From contig VAXF01000033.1 in NCBI GenBank assembly GCA_005888395.1, forward strand, positions 25,085 through 37,446: a stretch of DNA of 12,362 nucleotides. Direction: 5' to 3'. This document shows positions 1 to 5,493 of this stretch, one piece after another. Origin of the DNA: Actinomycetota bacterium (GTDB lineage: Bacteria > Actinomycetota > Acidimicrobiia > Acidimicrobiales > AC-25). Every line of letters starts with the position of its first letter. The stretch's first letter is position 1. The notes below the pieces were generated by a model. It saw only the letters and a program-made list of their open reading frames with translations, was not told where the DNA came from and ran no database searches. The translations under genes and the position numbers were made by a program.

Positions 1-321
1 GAGCTGGTGGCCAACCCCGTCGCCTATGACGACCCCGACAAACGCCACGCCATGCAGCAGATCCGCACGCTGCTCGAGGGCACGATGGAGGCGCGCGACA
101 AGGTGCTCGTCAAGCTCAACGTGGCGGCCGACGACCTCGACCGGGTGATCGAGGTGTTGCCGTCGGCGAAGTCGCCCACCGTGTCGCAGCTCTTCGGCGG
201 CGCCGGGTACGCGGTCGAGGCGGTCGTGGCCAAGGCCGACATCAACATCCTCATACCCGCCCTGCGCGACGCAGGTGCCACCGACATCCTCGAGCTGCCA
301 CTCTCGAAGATCGTCCACTAG
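1..321 (+). CDS. hisG: ATP phosphoribosyltransferase, C-terminal part (partial)
   Basis: The 5' end lies outside the window; the open frame enters at base 1 and gives 106 residues before TAG. HisG joins ATP and PRPP to form phosphoribosyl-ATP, the first and feedback-controlled step of histidine synthesis, in the cytoplasm. The visible part matches the C-terminal regulatory (ACT-like, histidine-binding) domain of the long HisG form: a stretch ending VLVKLNVAADDLDRVIEVLP, then SPTVSQLF, then a V-x-A-V-V-A-K segment and the terminal DILELPLSKIVH. The catalytic PRPP-binding domain is not visible. The GTG at base 7 is an internal codon, not the true start. The stop overlaps the next gene's GTG by one base (TAGTG), so the two are probably translationally coupled. 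Confidence 0.93.
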   Translation, partial: ELVANPVAYDDPDKRHAMQQIRTLLEGTMEARDKVLVKLNVAADDLDRVIEVLPSAKSPTVSQLFGGAGYAVEAVVAKADINILIPALRDAGATDILELPLSKIVH

Positions 322-521
322 TGCCCGACGGTCTGGTCGCCGAGTTCGACGGCGACAAGGGCATCGGGACGATCCGCGGCGACGACGGGCGGGACTACTT
401 CTTCCACTGCATTGCCATCGCCGGCGGCGTGCGCACGATCGACGAGGGCACCGAGGTGGTCTTCGACGTCGTGCCCGGCCACCAGGGCCGCTGGGAGGCG
501 GCCCGGATTCGCTCGTCCTGA
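321..521 (+). CDS. small divergent cold-shock-domain protein
   Basis: This 66-residue protein is about the size of a single cold-shock domain (usually 65-70). It opens GLVAEFDGDKGIGTI, where KGIGTI sits in the place of the RNP-1 motif (KGFGFI in classical Csp), followed by YFFHC in the place of RNP-2 (VFVHF). It ends with the usual final strands (GTEVVFDVVPG...WEAARI). Known family members bind single-stranded RNA or DNA and melt RNA structure. Here the first aromatic positions of RNP-1 are lost, so nucleic-acid binding may be weaker or altered. The GTG start is the one that overlaps the hisG stop by one base, and no separate promoter is seen, so expression probably follows hisG. The stop abuts the stop of the convergent P450 gene with no gap. 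Confidence 0.8.
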   Translation: MPDGLVAEFDGDKGIGTIRGDDGRDYFFHCIAIAGGVRTIDEGTEVVFDVVPGHQGRWEAARIRSS

Positions 522-1718
522 TCAGCCGATCCGCACGGGCAGCCTCCGGGGGCCGCGGACCTGGCCACCGGCCCACGCCACGGCGTCGGGATCGGCGAGG
601 GTGAATACCGGGAAGGCCTGCAACCACACCTCGAGCGCCACCCGCAGCTCCATGCGTGCGAGATGCGAGCCGACGCAGCGGTGGATGCCGAGGCCGAACG
701 CCGAATGACGGTTGACCTCTCGGTCGATGACGACCTGGTCGGCCTTCTCGAACGCCTCGGGGTCGCGGTTCGCGGCCGGGAACGGGAGCAGGACCCAGTC
801 GTCGGCCTTCATCGGGCAGCCGTTCCAGTCGATGTCGTGCTTGACGAGACGGGCCATGGTGACCGGCGCGTAGGCCCGCAGCAGCTCTTCCATCGCCGTG
901 GCGAGGAGCTCGGGCTCGGCGACGAGGCGCACCCGGTCGTCGGGATTCGCCGCGAGGTGCCAGAGTGAGGCGCCGATGGCGCTCCAGGTCGTGTCGATAC
1001 CGGCGAGCAGGAGGAGACCGATCGTGCCGCCGACGTGGCCGACCTCGAGCGGGCGCCCGTCCATCTCGGCGCCGAGCAGATAGGTCGTGAGGTCGTCGCG
1101 GGGGTTCTCGAGGTGGTCGTCGATCTGGGCGCGCAAGTAGGCGAACAGCTCGCCCATGCCCTCGACCCGCTGCTCGATGGGCAGGGACACACCCTCGATG
1201 ACGTGGTCGACGAACCCGCGGAACACCTCGGCGTCCTCCTCCGGGAAGCCGAGCATGCGGGCGATGACGCGCACGGGGATGTGCTGGGCGTACTCCTCGG
1301 CGGCATCGACGATGTCGCGGCCGCGGAGTGCGTCGACGAGCTCCTCGCAGTAGGCGCGGGTCGACGGCTCGAGACGAGCAATCGCCTGTGGGGCGAACGG
1401 GGGGAGGAGAACCCGCCGGGCCCCTTGGTGGAAAGGTGGATCCGACGAGATCGGTGGCACGCCGCCTCGGGGCGACAGGTCGGGCGGGCGGTACTCGGTG
1501 ACGATGATGCTGCGGGAGGTGAAGTTGTCGGTGTCGTAGGCGATGGCCGCGACGTCGTCGTGGCGGGTCGGAAGCCACACGCCCCCATAGCGGTCGGAGT
1601 GCGCGACCGGACAGGTGCGCCGCAGCTCGTCCCAGATGGCGAACGGGTCGTGCGCCCACACCCCGTCGGTGTGGTCGAAGTCGGTCGCCCAGTCCTCGAC
1701 TGGCGGGTGGTGGCCCAT
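522..1718 (-). CDS. cytochrome P450
   Basis: This 398-residue soluble bacterial P450 is the usual length for the class and has no membrane anchor. Visible landmarks are the I-helix oxygen-activation motif AGIDTT (239-244), the K-helix ExxR (E278-R281) and the heme-binding loop FGLGIHRCVG (341-350), with C348 as the thiolate heme ligand. P450s insert one oxygen atom from O2 into a substrate C-H bond using electrons delivered by a ferredoxin. The ferredoxin gene lies directly upstream and its stop overlaps this ATG by one base (TGATG on the minus strand), so the pair is co-translated. No ferredoxin reductase gene is present in the window. The substrate cannot be read from the sequence. Terpenes, steroids or other hydrophobic compounds are typical for this group. 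Confidence 0.95.
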   Translation of the reverse strand: MGHHPPVEDWATDFDHTDGVWAHDPFAIWDELRRTCPVAHSDRYGGVWLPTRHDDVAAIAYDTDNFTSRSIIVTEYRPPDLSPRGGVPPISSDPPFHQGARRVLLPPFAPQAIARLEPSTRAYCEELVDALRGRDIVDAAEEYAQHIPVRVIARMLGFPEEDAEVFRGFVDHVIEGVSLPIEQRVEGMGELFAYLRAQIDDHLENPRDDLTTYLLGAEMDGRPLEVGHVGGTIGLLLLAGIDTTWSAIGASLWHLAANPDDRVRLVAEPELLATAMEELLRAYAPVTMARLVKHDIDWNGCPMKADDWVLLPFPAANRDPEAFEKADQVVIDREVNRHSAFGLGIHRCVGSHLARMELRVALEVWLQAFPVFTLADPDAVAWAGGQVRGPRRLPVRIG

Positions 1719-1918
1719 CAGCGATCCTCGTCGAGGACGACCGCGTGCTCGGGGCAGTTGTCGAAGGCGTGACGGGCGGCGGTCTCGAGCCCGGGTGGAA
1801 CCGACCCGTCACCGATCTCGCGGCCGTTGCCCAGCTCGTCGGCCTCGATCAGATCGGGGGCGAGCGTGTAGCAGCGGCCGTGGCCCTCACAGCGGCTCTG
1901 GTCGATGTGGATCCGCAT
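1718..1918 (-). CDS. small 3Fe-4S-type ferredoxin, P450 redox partner
   Basis: This 66-residue ferredoxin resembles those encoded beside actinobacterial P450s. The cluster ligands visible are C10 and C16 in CEGHGRC, and C55 in the NCP motif near the C-terminus. The position that would be the second cysteine of a 4Fe-4S motif is H13, the usual signature of 3Fe-4S P450 ferredoxins. The protein is acidic, which suits docking to a basic P450 surface. It should pass single electrons from an NAD(P)H-dependent reductase encoded elsewhere to the P450 downstream. It is the first gene of the minus-strand pair. The ATG at 1918 is preceded by GGGAGGG at a short distance of about 3 bases, and a TAGGGT -10 box lies close upstream. 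Confidence 0.94.
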   Translation of the reverse strand: MRIHIDQSRCEGHGRCYTLAPDLIEADELGNGREIGDGSVPPGLETAARHAFDNCPEHAVVLDEDR

Positions 1919-1932
1919 GTCCCTCCCGTAGG

Positions 1933-1938
1933 ACCCTA
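1933..1938 (-). promoter_or_regulatory. probable -10 box for the ferredoxin-P450 operon
   Basis: On the minus strand this reads TAGGGT, fitting the actinobacterial TANNNT -10 pattern. Transcription would start about 7 bases downstream, near 1926, leaving a leader of only about 8 bases before the ATG at 1918, with part of a GGAGGG ribosome site. No convincing -35 element is visible. The box is the mirror image of the one at 1967-1972. Confidence 0.5.
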
Positions 1939-1966
1939 TCGAGTGCCCGTGGCACCGTCGGTCTCA

Positions 1967-1972
1967 TAGGGT
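1967..1972 (+). promoter_or_regulatory. probable -10 box of a leaderless aldo/keto reductase mRNA
   Basis: TAGGGT (TANNNT type) is followed by seven bases and then the ATG at 1980, so the expected transcription start falls on or one base before the start codon. No Shine-Dalgarno sequence lies between them (TTGCAGC), which supports a leaderless transcript. No good -35 hexamer is seen. With its mirror at 1933-1939 it forms the perfect 7-bp inverted repeat ACCCTAT/ATAGGGT. Confidence 0.5.
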
Positions 1973-1979
1973 TTGCAGC

Positions 1980-2915
1980 ATGGAGACGAGAACGATCGGC
2001 AGCCTCGAGGTCTCGGTGGTCGGCGTCGGCTGCAACAACTTCGGGGGACGCATCGACGACGCGGCGACACGGGCGGTCGTCGACGCTGCCCTCGACGAGG
2101 GCATCACCCTGTTCGACACGGCCGATGTCTACGGCGGCCGGCGCAGCGAGGAGTTGCTGGGCGCCGCGCTCGGTAGTCGTCGCGACGGCGTCGTCATCGC
2201 CACGAAGTTCGGGATGGGCGACGGCACGAACCTGCCGAAGGGCGCCGGGGCCCGAGCGGTGGCGGAGGCGGTCGAAGGCAGCCTGCGCCGGCTCGGCACC
2301 GACAGGATCGACCTCTACCAGCTCCATGCACCCGACGACGCCACCCCCGTCGACGAGACTCTCGAGGCGCTCGATCGCCTCGTACGCGACGGCAAGGTGC
2401 GCGAGATCGGGTGCTCGAACTTCGACGGCACGCGGATCGACGACGCCGCGCTGTCGGCCGAGAAGAACGGCACGGCCGGCTTCGTGAGCGTGCAGAACGA
2501 GCTGAGCCTGCTCCGGCGGCGGGGCGAAGGCGACCTGCTGGCGGCCTGCGCGCGCCACGAGCTGACCGTCCTCCCATACTTCCCGCTGGCGAGCGGGATG
2601 CTCACCGGCAAGTACCGCCGGGGCGAGGAGCCGCCGCCGGGTACGCGGCTCGCGGGCATGCCCGCCGATCGCCGCGAGCGGGCGCTGTCCGACCGTCGCT
2701 TCGACACGGTCGAAGCACTGGACGCGTTCGCCCGCAGGCGGGGCCACACGTTGCTCGAGCTGGCGATGTCGTGGCTGGCCGGGCTTCCACACCTCGCGTC
2801 GGTGATCGCGGGTGCGACCAGGCCCGAGCAGGTGCGGGCCAACGCCGGCGCTGTCGGCTGGTCGCTCACCGACGCGGAGCGCGCCGAGCTCGACGCGCTC
2901 TCGCCGCCCGCCTAG
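1980..2915 (+). CDS. aldo/keto reductase
   Basis: This 311-residue AKR-superfamily enzyme is of normal length, a single (beta/alpha)8 barrel. The catalytic tetrad is complete: D46 and Y51 in FDTADVYGG, K76 in IATKFG, and H116 in LYQLHAPD. IGCSNF follows, then the C-terminal NADPH-binding region with a SVIAGATRPEQV segment, the usual 2'-phosphate-binding area. Such enzymes reduce aldehydes and ketones to alcohols with NADPH in the cytoplasm; the substrate is not predictable. It is a single gene, divergent from the ferredoxin-P450 pair and convergent with the flavin oxidoreductase. Its TAG stop overlaps that gene's stop within CCTAGG. The ATG at 1980 is the only sensible start, just ahead of the conserved IGSLEVSVVGVGCNNFG opening. 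Confidence 0.95.
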   Translation: METRTIGSLEVSVVGVGCNNFGGRIDDAATRAVVDAALDEGITLFDTADVYGGRRSEELLGAALGSRRDGVVIATKFGMGDGTNLPKGAGARAVAEAVEGSLRRLGTDRIDLYQLHAPDDATPVDETLEALDRLVRDGKVREIGCSNFDGTRIDDAALSAEKNGTAGFVSVQNELSLLRRRGEGDLLAACARHELTVLPYFPLASGMLTGKYRRGEEPPPGTRLAGMPADRRERALSDRRFDTVEALDAFARRRGHTLLELAMSWLAGLPHLASVIAGATRPEQVRANAGAVGWSLTDAERAELDALSPPA

Positions 2916-4186
2916 GAGCTCGCTCGCCCGAGGGCGACGCGCTCCCTGCGCACCTCGGGGTTGTAACAGACGCCCTTCATGCCGAGCATCTGCGCCGGCA
3001 CGCACATGTTCGAGTTCCGGCACGACCGGTGTGCCGGGTCGCCGCCGAGGACGCGCTCGGCCAGCTCGGGCTCGGCGTAGAAGGGCCGGCCGAGGCCCAC
3101 CATGTCGGCGTCGCCCGCGTCGAGGATGCCGTTCACCTCTTCGGGAGTGCGGATGCCGCCGACTGCGAACACCGGTATCGACACGCGCCGTTTCGCGGTG
3201 GTGAAGATCGGCCGGTTCCACACGGGCTCGAACGGGCGGCGCCTTCCGCCCACGACGTATCCGGCGAGCAGGAGCGACCGTCGCCAACGGCCGGGCGCGG
3301 CGGCGCGCAGCTTGCGTTTGATCGCCTCGTTGCGCCACAGCGACTTGGGTACGCCGCCACGCGCCAGGGTGGTGTCGGGGAACACCGAGACCTCCACGGG
3401 AGTGACCGCATGGAATCCCCAGTCCTCGACCAGCTCGCACATGCGCATGGCCTCGTCGAAGGTCGTGCGGGGTCGCATCGGCGGCGCCTTCTCGACCGGG
3501 ATCTTGACTGTGCACGCGTAGTCGTTGCCGGCACGCGCCGCGATCGCGTCACGGATCACCTGGAGCACCCGTGCGCGGCGCTCGACCGAACCTCCGAACT
3601 CGTCGGTGCGGCGGTTGTAGAACGGCGAAAGGAACTGGTCGAGCAGCTTGGCGTTCGCCGATGCCAGCTGGACACCGTCGTAGCCGGCCTCGCGCGCCCA
3701 TGCCGCGACTTCGCCGAACCGCATCGCCATCGCGTGAACCTCGTCGGTGCTCATGACGTGGACGGGGATGCCGGCGAACACCGGCCGCAGCATCAGCGGG
3801 AGCGGGCTCACGGCGAGGATCGGATCACGGCGGTGCGAGGCGTGTGGCTCGTGCCATGCCTCCATGGCGTAGAGGCCGCCGTGGCCGATCTGGAGGAAGA
3901 CCGAGGCGCCCTCCGCGTGCACCGCCTCGACCATGGCCCCGAGGGCCAGTACGCGCTCACGGCTGTTGACCAGCGTCATGCCCGGCGAGGTGCGCCCCTC
4001 GTCGTAGATGCACGAGTTGCCCTGGATGATCAGCCCGACGCCGTGGCGGGCGTTCGCGACGAAGTGCTTCGCGTAGGCCGCGGCCGCGTCGGGGCCCGAT
4101 CCGGCGCCCTCGAGGACGGGCGCGCGGTAGAGGCGGTTGCGGATGGTGGCCGAGCCGATGCGGAGGGGCGTGTGCAGCACGCTCAC
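2912..4186 (-). CDS. Old-Yellow-Enzyme-family NADH:flavin oxidoreductase, atypical active site
   Basis: This 424-residue FMN-dependent TIM barrel belongs to the NADH:flavin oxidoreductase/OYE family. The N-terminus is TPLRIGSATIRNRLYRAP. QIGHGG follows with Q99, the usual flavin contact, then QFLSPFYNRRTDEFGGSVE (184-202), and VFAVGGI and VGLGRPF in the phosphate-binding end of the barrel. The usual H-x-x-N/H pair that binds the substrate carbonyl reads A175-x-x-N178, so the first histidine is missing. Near the C-terminus C389, C395 and C407 recall the [4Fe-4S] region of 2,4-dienoyl-CoA-reductase-like members, but the four-cysteine pattern is incomplete and the FAD/NAD domains of those enzymes are absent. 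It starts at a GTG that overlaps the DUF1844 stop by four bases (GTGA). Its reaction is uncertain: ene-reduction, or another FMN chemistry. Confidence 0.9.
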   Translation of the reverse strand: MSVLHTPLRIGSATIRNRLYRAPVLEGAGSGPDAAAAYAKHFVANARHGVGLIIQGNSCIYDEGRTSPGMTLVNSRERVLALGAMVEAVHAEGASVFLQIGHGGLYAMEAWHEPHASHRRDPILAVSPLPLMLRPVFAGIPVHVMSTDEVHAMAMRFGEVAAWAREAGYDGVQLASANAKLLDQFLSPFYNRRTDEFGGSVERRARVLQVIRDAIAARAGNDYACTVKIPVEKAPPMRPRTTFDEAMRMCELVEDWGFHAVTPVEVSVFPDTTLARGGVPKSLWRNEAIKRKLRAAAPGRWRRSLLLAGYVVGGRRRPFEPVWNRPIFTTAKRRVSIPVFAVGGIRTPEEVNGILDAGDADMVGLGRPFYAEPELAERVLGGDPAHRSCRNSNMCVPAQMLGMKGVCYNPEVRRERVALGRASS

Positions 4187-4614
4187 TGGTTGGCGCTTGC
4201 CTCCTGCAGCTGCACGTACGCGAGACGGATCTGAGCCAGCGCCTCCTTCAGCGTCGCCTCGGACTGCTCGAGCCTGCTCCCCAGGCCTTCGACGATCGCC
4301 GCCATGGCGTCGATGGCGAGCTGGGCCTGCGACAGGTTCGGCGGCCGCTGCGACAGATGCAGTGCGGCGAGCTCGAACAACCCCATGACGTGGTTGGCCA
4401 CGACGATCGATGCCGGCGTGCGGGCGAGCTGCTCCGTGAGCTCCTGGAGCCGGGCGGCGGTCTCCTCGTCGATCTCCTCGCCGGTCTCCTCGCCGGCCGG
4501 CTCGTCGAGATCGTCGGGACCGCGGCCGGGCCCCGGTGGTGGCGGGGGCGGTGGCGCGCCGGACTCTCGTGGCGGAACCGGTCGCTCGCCGCCCGGTGTC
4601 CAGATCGAGCTCAC
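4183..4614 (-). CDS. DUF1844 family protein
   Basis: This 143-residue protein has two parts. Residues 1-52 look disordered, with a run of seven prolines (P21-P27) followed by an acidic stretch (EPAGEETGEEIDEE, 38-51). Residues 53-140 are helical and match the DUF1844 pattern: VVANHVMGLFELAALHLSQ (71-89), then a segment with AIDAMAAIVEGLGSRL, then LAQIRLAYVQLQ. This family is known mainly from Actinobacteria and has no firm function. No signal peptide or membrane segment is visible. The seven-proline run would be expected to need EF-P for smooth translation. The GTG start at 4614 is chosen because TAGGGT ends six bases before it, which suggests a leaderless mRNA. It overlaps the downstream flavin oxidoreductase by four bases and diverges from infC, the usual neighbour of such genes. 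Confidence 0.82.
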   Translation of the reverse strand: MSSIWTPGGERPVPPRESGAPPPPPPPGPGRGPDDLDEPAGEETGEEIDEETAARLQELTEQLARTPASIVVANHVMGLFELAALHLSQRPPNLSQAQLAIDAMAAIVEGLGSRLEQSEATLKEALAQIRLAYVQLQEASANQ

Positions 4615-4619
4615 GCTGC

Positions 4620-4625
4620 TACCCT
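4620..4625 (+). promoter_or_regulatory. candidate -10 box for the infC operon
   Basis: TACCCT fits TANNNT and is the only such hexamer on the plus strand between the DUF1844 start and the infC ribosome site. Transcription would begin near 4632, giving a leader of about 89 bases before the proposed AUA start. It overlaps the minus-strand TAGGGT at 4621-4626 almost completely. No clear -35 is present. Confidence 0.35.
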
Positions 4626-4626
4626 A
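4621..4626 (-). promoter_or_regulatory. probable -10 box of a leaderless DUF1844 mRNA
   Basis: On the minus strand TAGGGT is followed by AGCAGC and then the GTG at 4614, so the transcription start would coincide with the start codon. This is the same arrangement as the aldo/keto reductase promoter (TAGGGT plus 7 bases plus ATG). There is no ribosome-binding site, as expected for a leaderless mRNA. Confidence 0.5.
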
Positions 4627-4651
4627 CGCGGGACATGCTTAGACGTTTCCA

Positions 4652-4680
4652 GGGCGGGCGTTGCGTGCCGACGTCCGCCC
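4652..4680 (+). promoter_or_regulatory. hairpin in the infC leader
   Basis: GGGCGGGCG (4652-4660) can pair with CGTCCGCCC (4672-4680) over nine pairs, one of them G-U, leaving an 11-base loop. No U-rich run follows, so it is not an intrinsic terminator. A weaker helix may form between TCTTC (4689-4693) and GAAGG (4705-4709) and would cover the infC Shine-Dalgarno sequence. Leaders of infC-rpmI-rplT operons are known sites of L20 or IF3 feedback in other bacteria; a similar role here is inference only. Confidence 0.4.
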
Positions 4681-4706
4681 GATTCGCGTCTTCGCCCGCG
4701 AGAGGA

Positions 4707-4711
4707 AGGAG
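4707..4711 (+). promoter_or_regulatory. Shine-Dalgarno site that selects the AUA start of infC
   Basis: AGGAG inside the purine run AGAGGAAGGAG (4701-4711) stands nine bases before ATA at 4721. It is the only good ribosome site ahead of the conserved IF3 sequence. GTG codons at 4711 and 4714 are in a different frame from infC. Confidence 0.65.
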
Positions 4712-4720
4712 TGGTGCCGC

Positions 4721-5296
4721 ATAGCGACGTCGGACGTCAACAACGAGACCCGGATCAACGACCGCATACGGGCGCGCGAGGTGCGCCTGGTTGACCCCGA
4801 GGGGCGCCAGCTCGGCATCAAACCGTTGCCTGAGGCCCTGCACATCGCCCGGGAGCTCGACCTCGACCTGGTCGAGGTGGCGCCGATGGCAAACCCTCCC
4901 GTCTGCAAGATCCTCGACTACGGGAAGTGGCGCTACGAGGCAGCACAACGCGACAAGGAGTCACGCCGCAAGACCAGCAACATCCAGATCAAGGAGATGA
5001 AGTACCGGCCCAAGATCGGGCCAGGTGACTTCGACACGAAGACCCGCCGGGTCGCTCGTTTCCTGGCGGAGGGCCACAAGGTGAAGATCACGATCATGTT
5101 CCGAGGACGAGAGGTGGCCCACCCCGAGTTGGGCAAGGCGATCCTCGACCGCATCGCCGACGACGTCGGATCGCTGGCCAAGATCGAGGCCGCGCCCAAG
5201 CTCGACGGCCGCAACATGGTGATGGTGCTCGCCGCCGACAAGCGGGCTCAGGCTGCGGCTACCAAGGCTGCGGCCGCTGCCGCGCAGGAGACCTGA
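4721..5296 (+). CDS. infC: translation initiation factor IF-3, non-canonical AUA start
   Basis: IF3 binds the 30S subunit, blocks premature 50S joining and checks start codon and initiator tRNA. The conserved N-domain begins NNETRINDRIRAREVRLV, followed by LDLVEVAP and PPVCKILDYGK. A basic linker (KESRRKTSNIQIKEMKYRPKI) leads to the C-domain with KVKITIMFRGRE and DGRNMVMVL. The protein ends in an Ala-rich tail. From the AUA the length is 191 residues, normal for the family. No ATG, GTG or TTG lies in frame between 4661 and the conserved region; the TTG at 4661 would add 20 unconserved residues and sits in the loop of the leader hairpin with no good ribosome site. AUA with AGGAG nine bases upstream is therefore preferred, matching the known use of AUU in other infC genes for self-regulation. 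An upstream TTG start remains the alternative. Confidence 0.93.
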   Translation: MATSDVNNETRINDRIRAREVRLVDPEGRQLGIKPLPEALHIARELDLDLVEVAPMANPPVCKILDYGKWRYEAAQRDKESRRKTSNIQIKEMKYRPKIGPGDFDTKTRRVARFLAEGHKVKITIMFRGREVAHPELGKAILDRIADDVGSLAKIEAAPKLDGRNMVMVLAADKRAQAAATKAAAAAAQET

Positions 5297-5297
5297 G

Positions 5298-5492
5298 ATG
5301 CCGAAGATGAAGACGCACCGCGGCGCGGCCAAGCGGTTCAAGGTCACTGGCACCGGCAAGTTGCTCCGCCGAAAGGCCTACAGGGGCCACTTGATGGAGA
5401 AGAAGACATCGGCGCGCGCGCGTCGCCTCGGACGCGAGACCGAGCTCACGGGCGGCGACCGCGCCCAGGCTCGCAAGCTGCTAGGTCGCTGA
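5298..5492 (+). CDS. rpmI: 50S ribosomal protein L35
   Basis: At 64 residues this is the normal size for bL35. The family signature is plain: an opening MPKMKTHRGAAKRFKVTGTGK, then RRKAYRGHLMEKKT and RARRLGRE in the middle, then a short C-terminal helix. It is a very basic protein of the large subunit. The ATG lies one base after the infC stop and is preceded by AGGAG at 5286-5290 with a seven-base spacer, so it has its own ribosome site while staying coupled to infC. The stop is followed after one base by the first rplT ATG. The infC-rpmI-rplT order is nearly universal in bacteria. Confidence 0.97.
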   Translation: MPKMKTHRGAAKRFKVTGTGKLLRRKAYRGHLMEKKTSARARRLGRETELTGGDRAQARKLLGR

Positions 5493-5493
5493 G

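Noticed and set aside
519..524. TGATCA at the meeting point of the cold-shock and P450 genes as a regulatory palindrome.
   Set aside because: It is simply two convergent TGA stop codons placed back to back. CCTAGG at 2911-2916 arises likewise from two overlapping TAG stops.
1035..1772. A 245-residue plus-strand open frame opposite the P450.
   Set aside because: Antisense shadow; the P450 on the other strand has every diagnostic motif.
1887..3515. A 542-residue minus-strand open frame opposite the reductase and flavin oxidoreductase.
   Set aside because: Low-complexity Arg/Gly/Ala composition, no domain, and fully explained as the shadow of two well-recognised enzymes in this high-GC DNA.
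2411..4234. A 607-residue plus-strand open frame.
   Set aside because: Shadow of the reductase 3' end and antisense to the flavin oxidoreductase; no recognisable motif.
4466..4500. Short tandem repeat (TCTCCTCGCCGG-like) in the DUF1844 gene.
   Set aside because: Only about two imperfect units, encoding the acidic Glu-rich linker; ordinary codon-driven repetition.
4652..4680. The infC leader hairpin as an intrinsic terminator.
   Set aside because: No run of T follows the stem, and it precedes the gene it would have to silence; a regulatory leader is the better reading.
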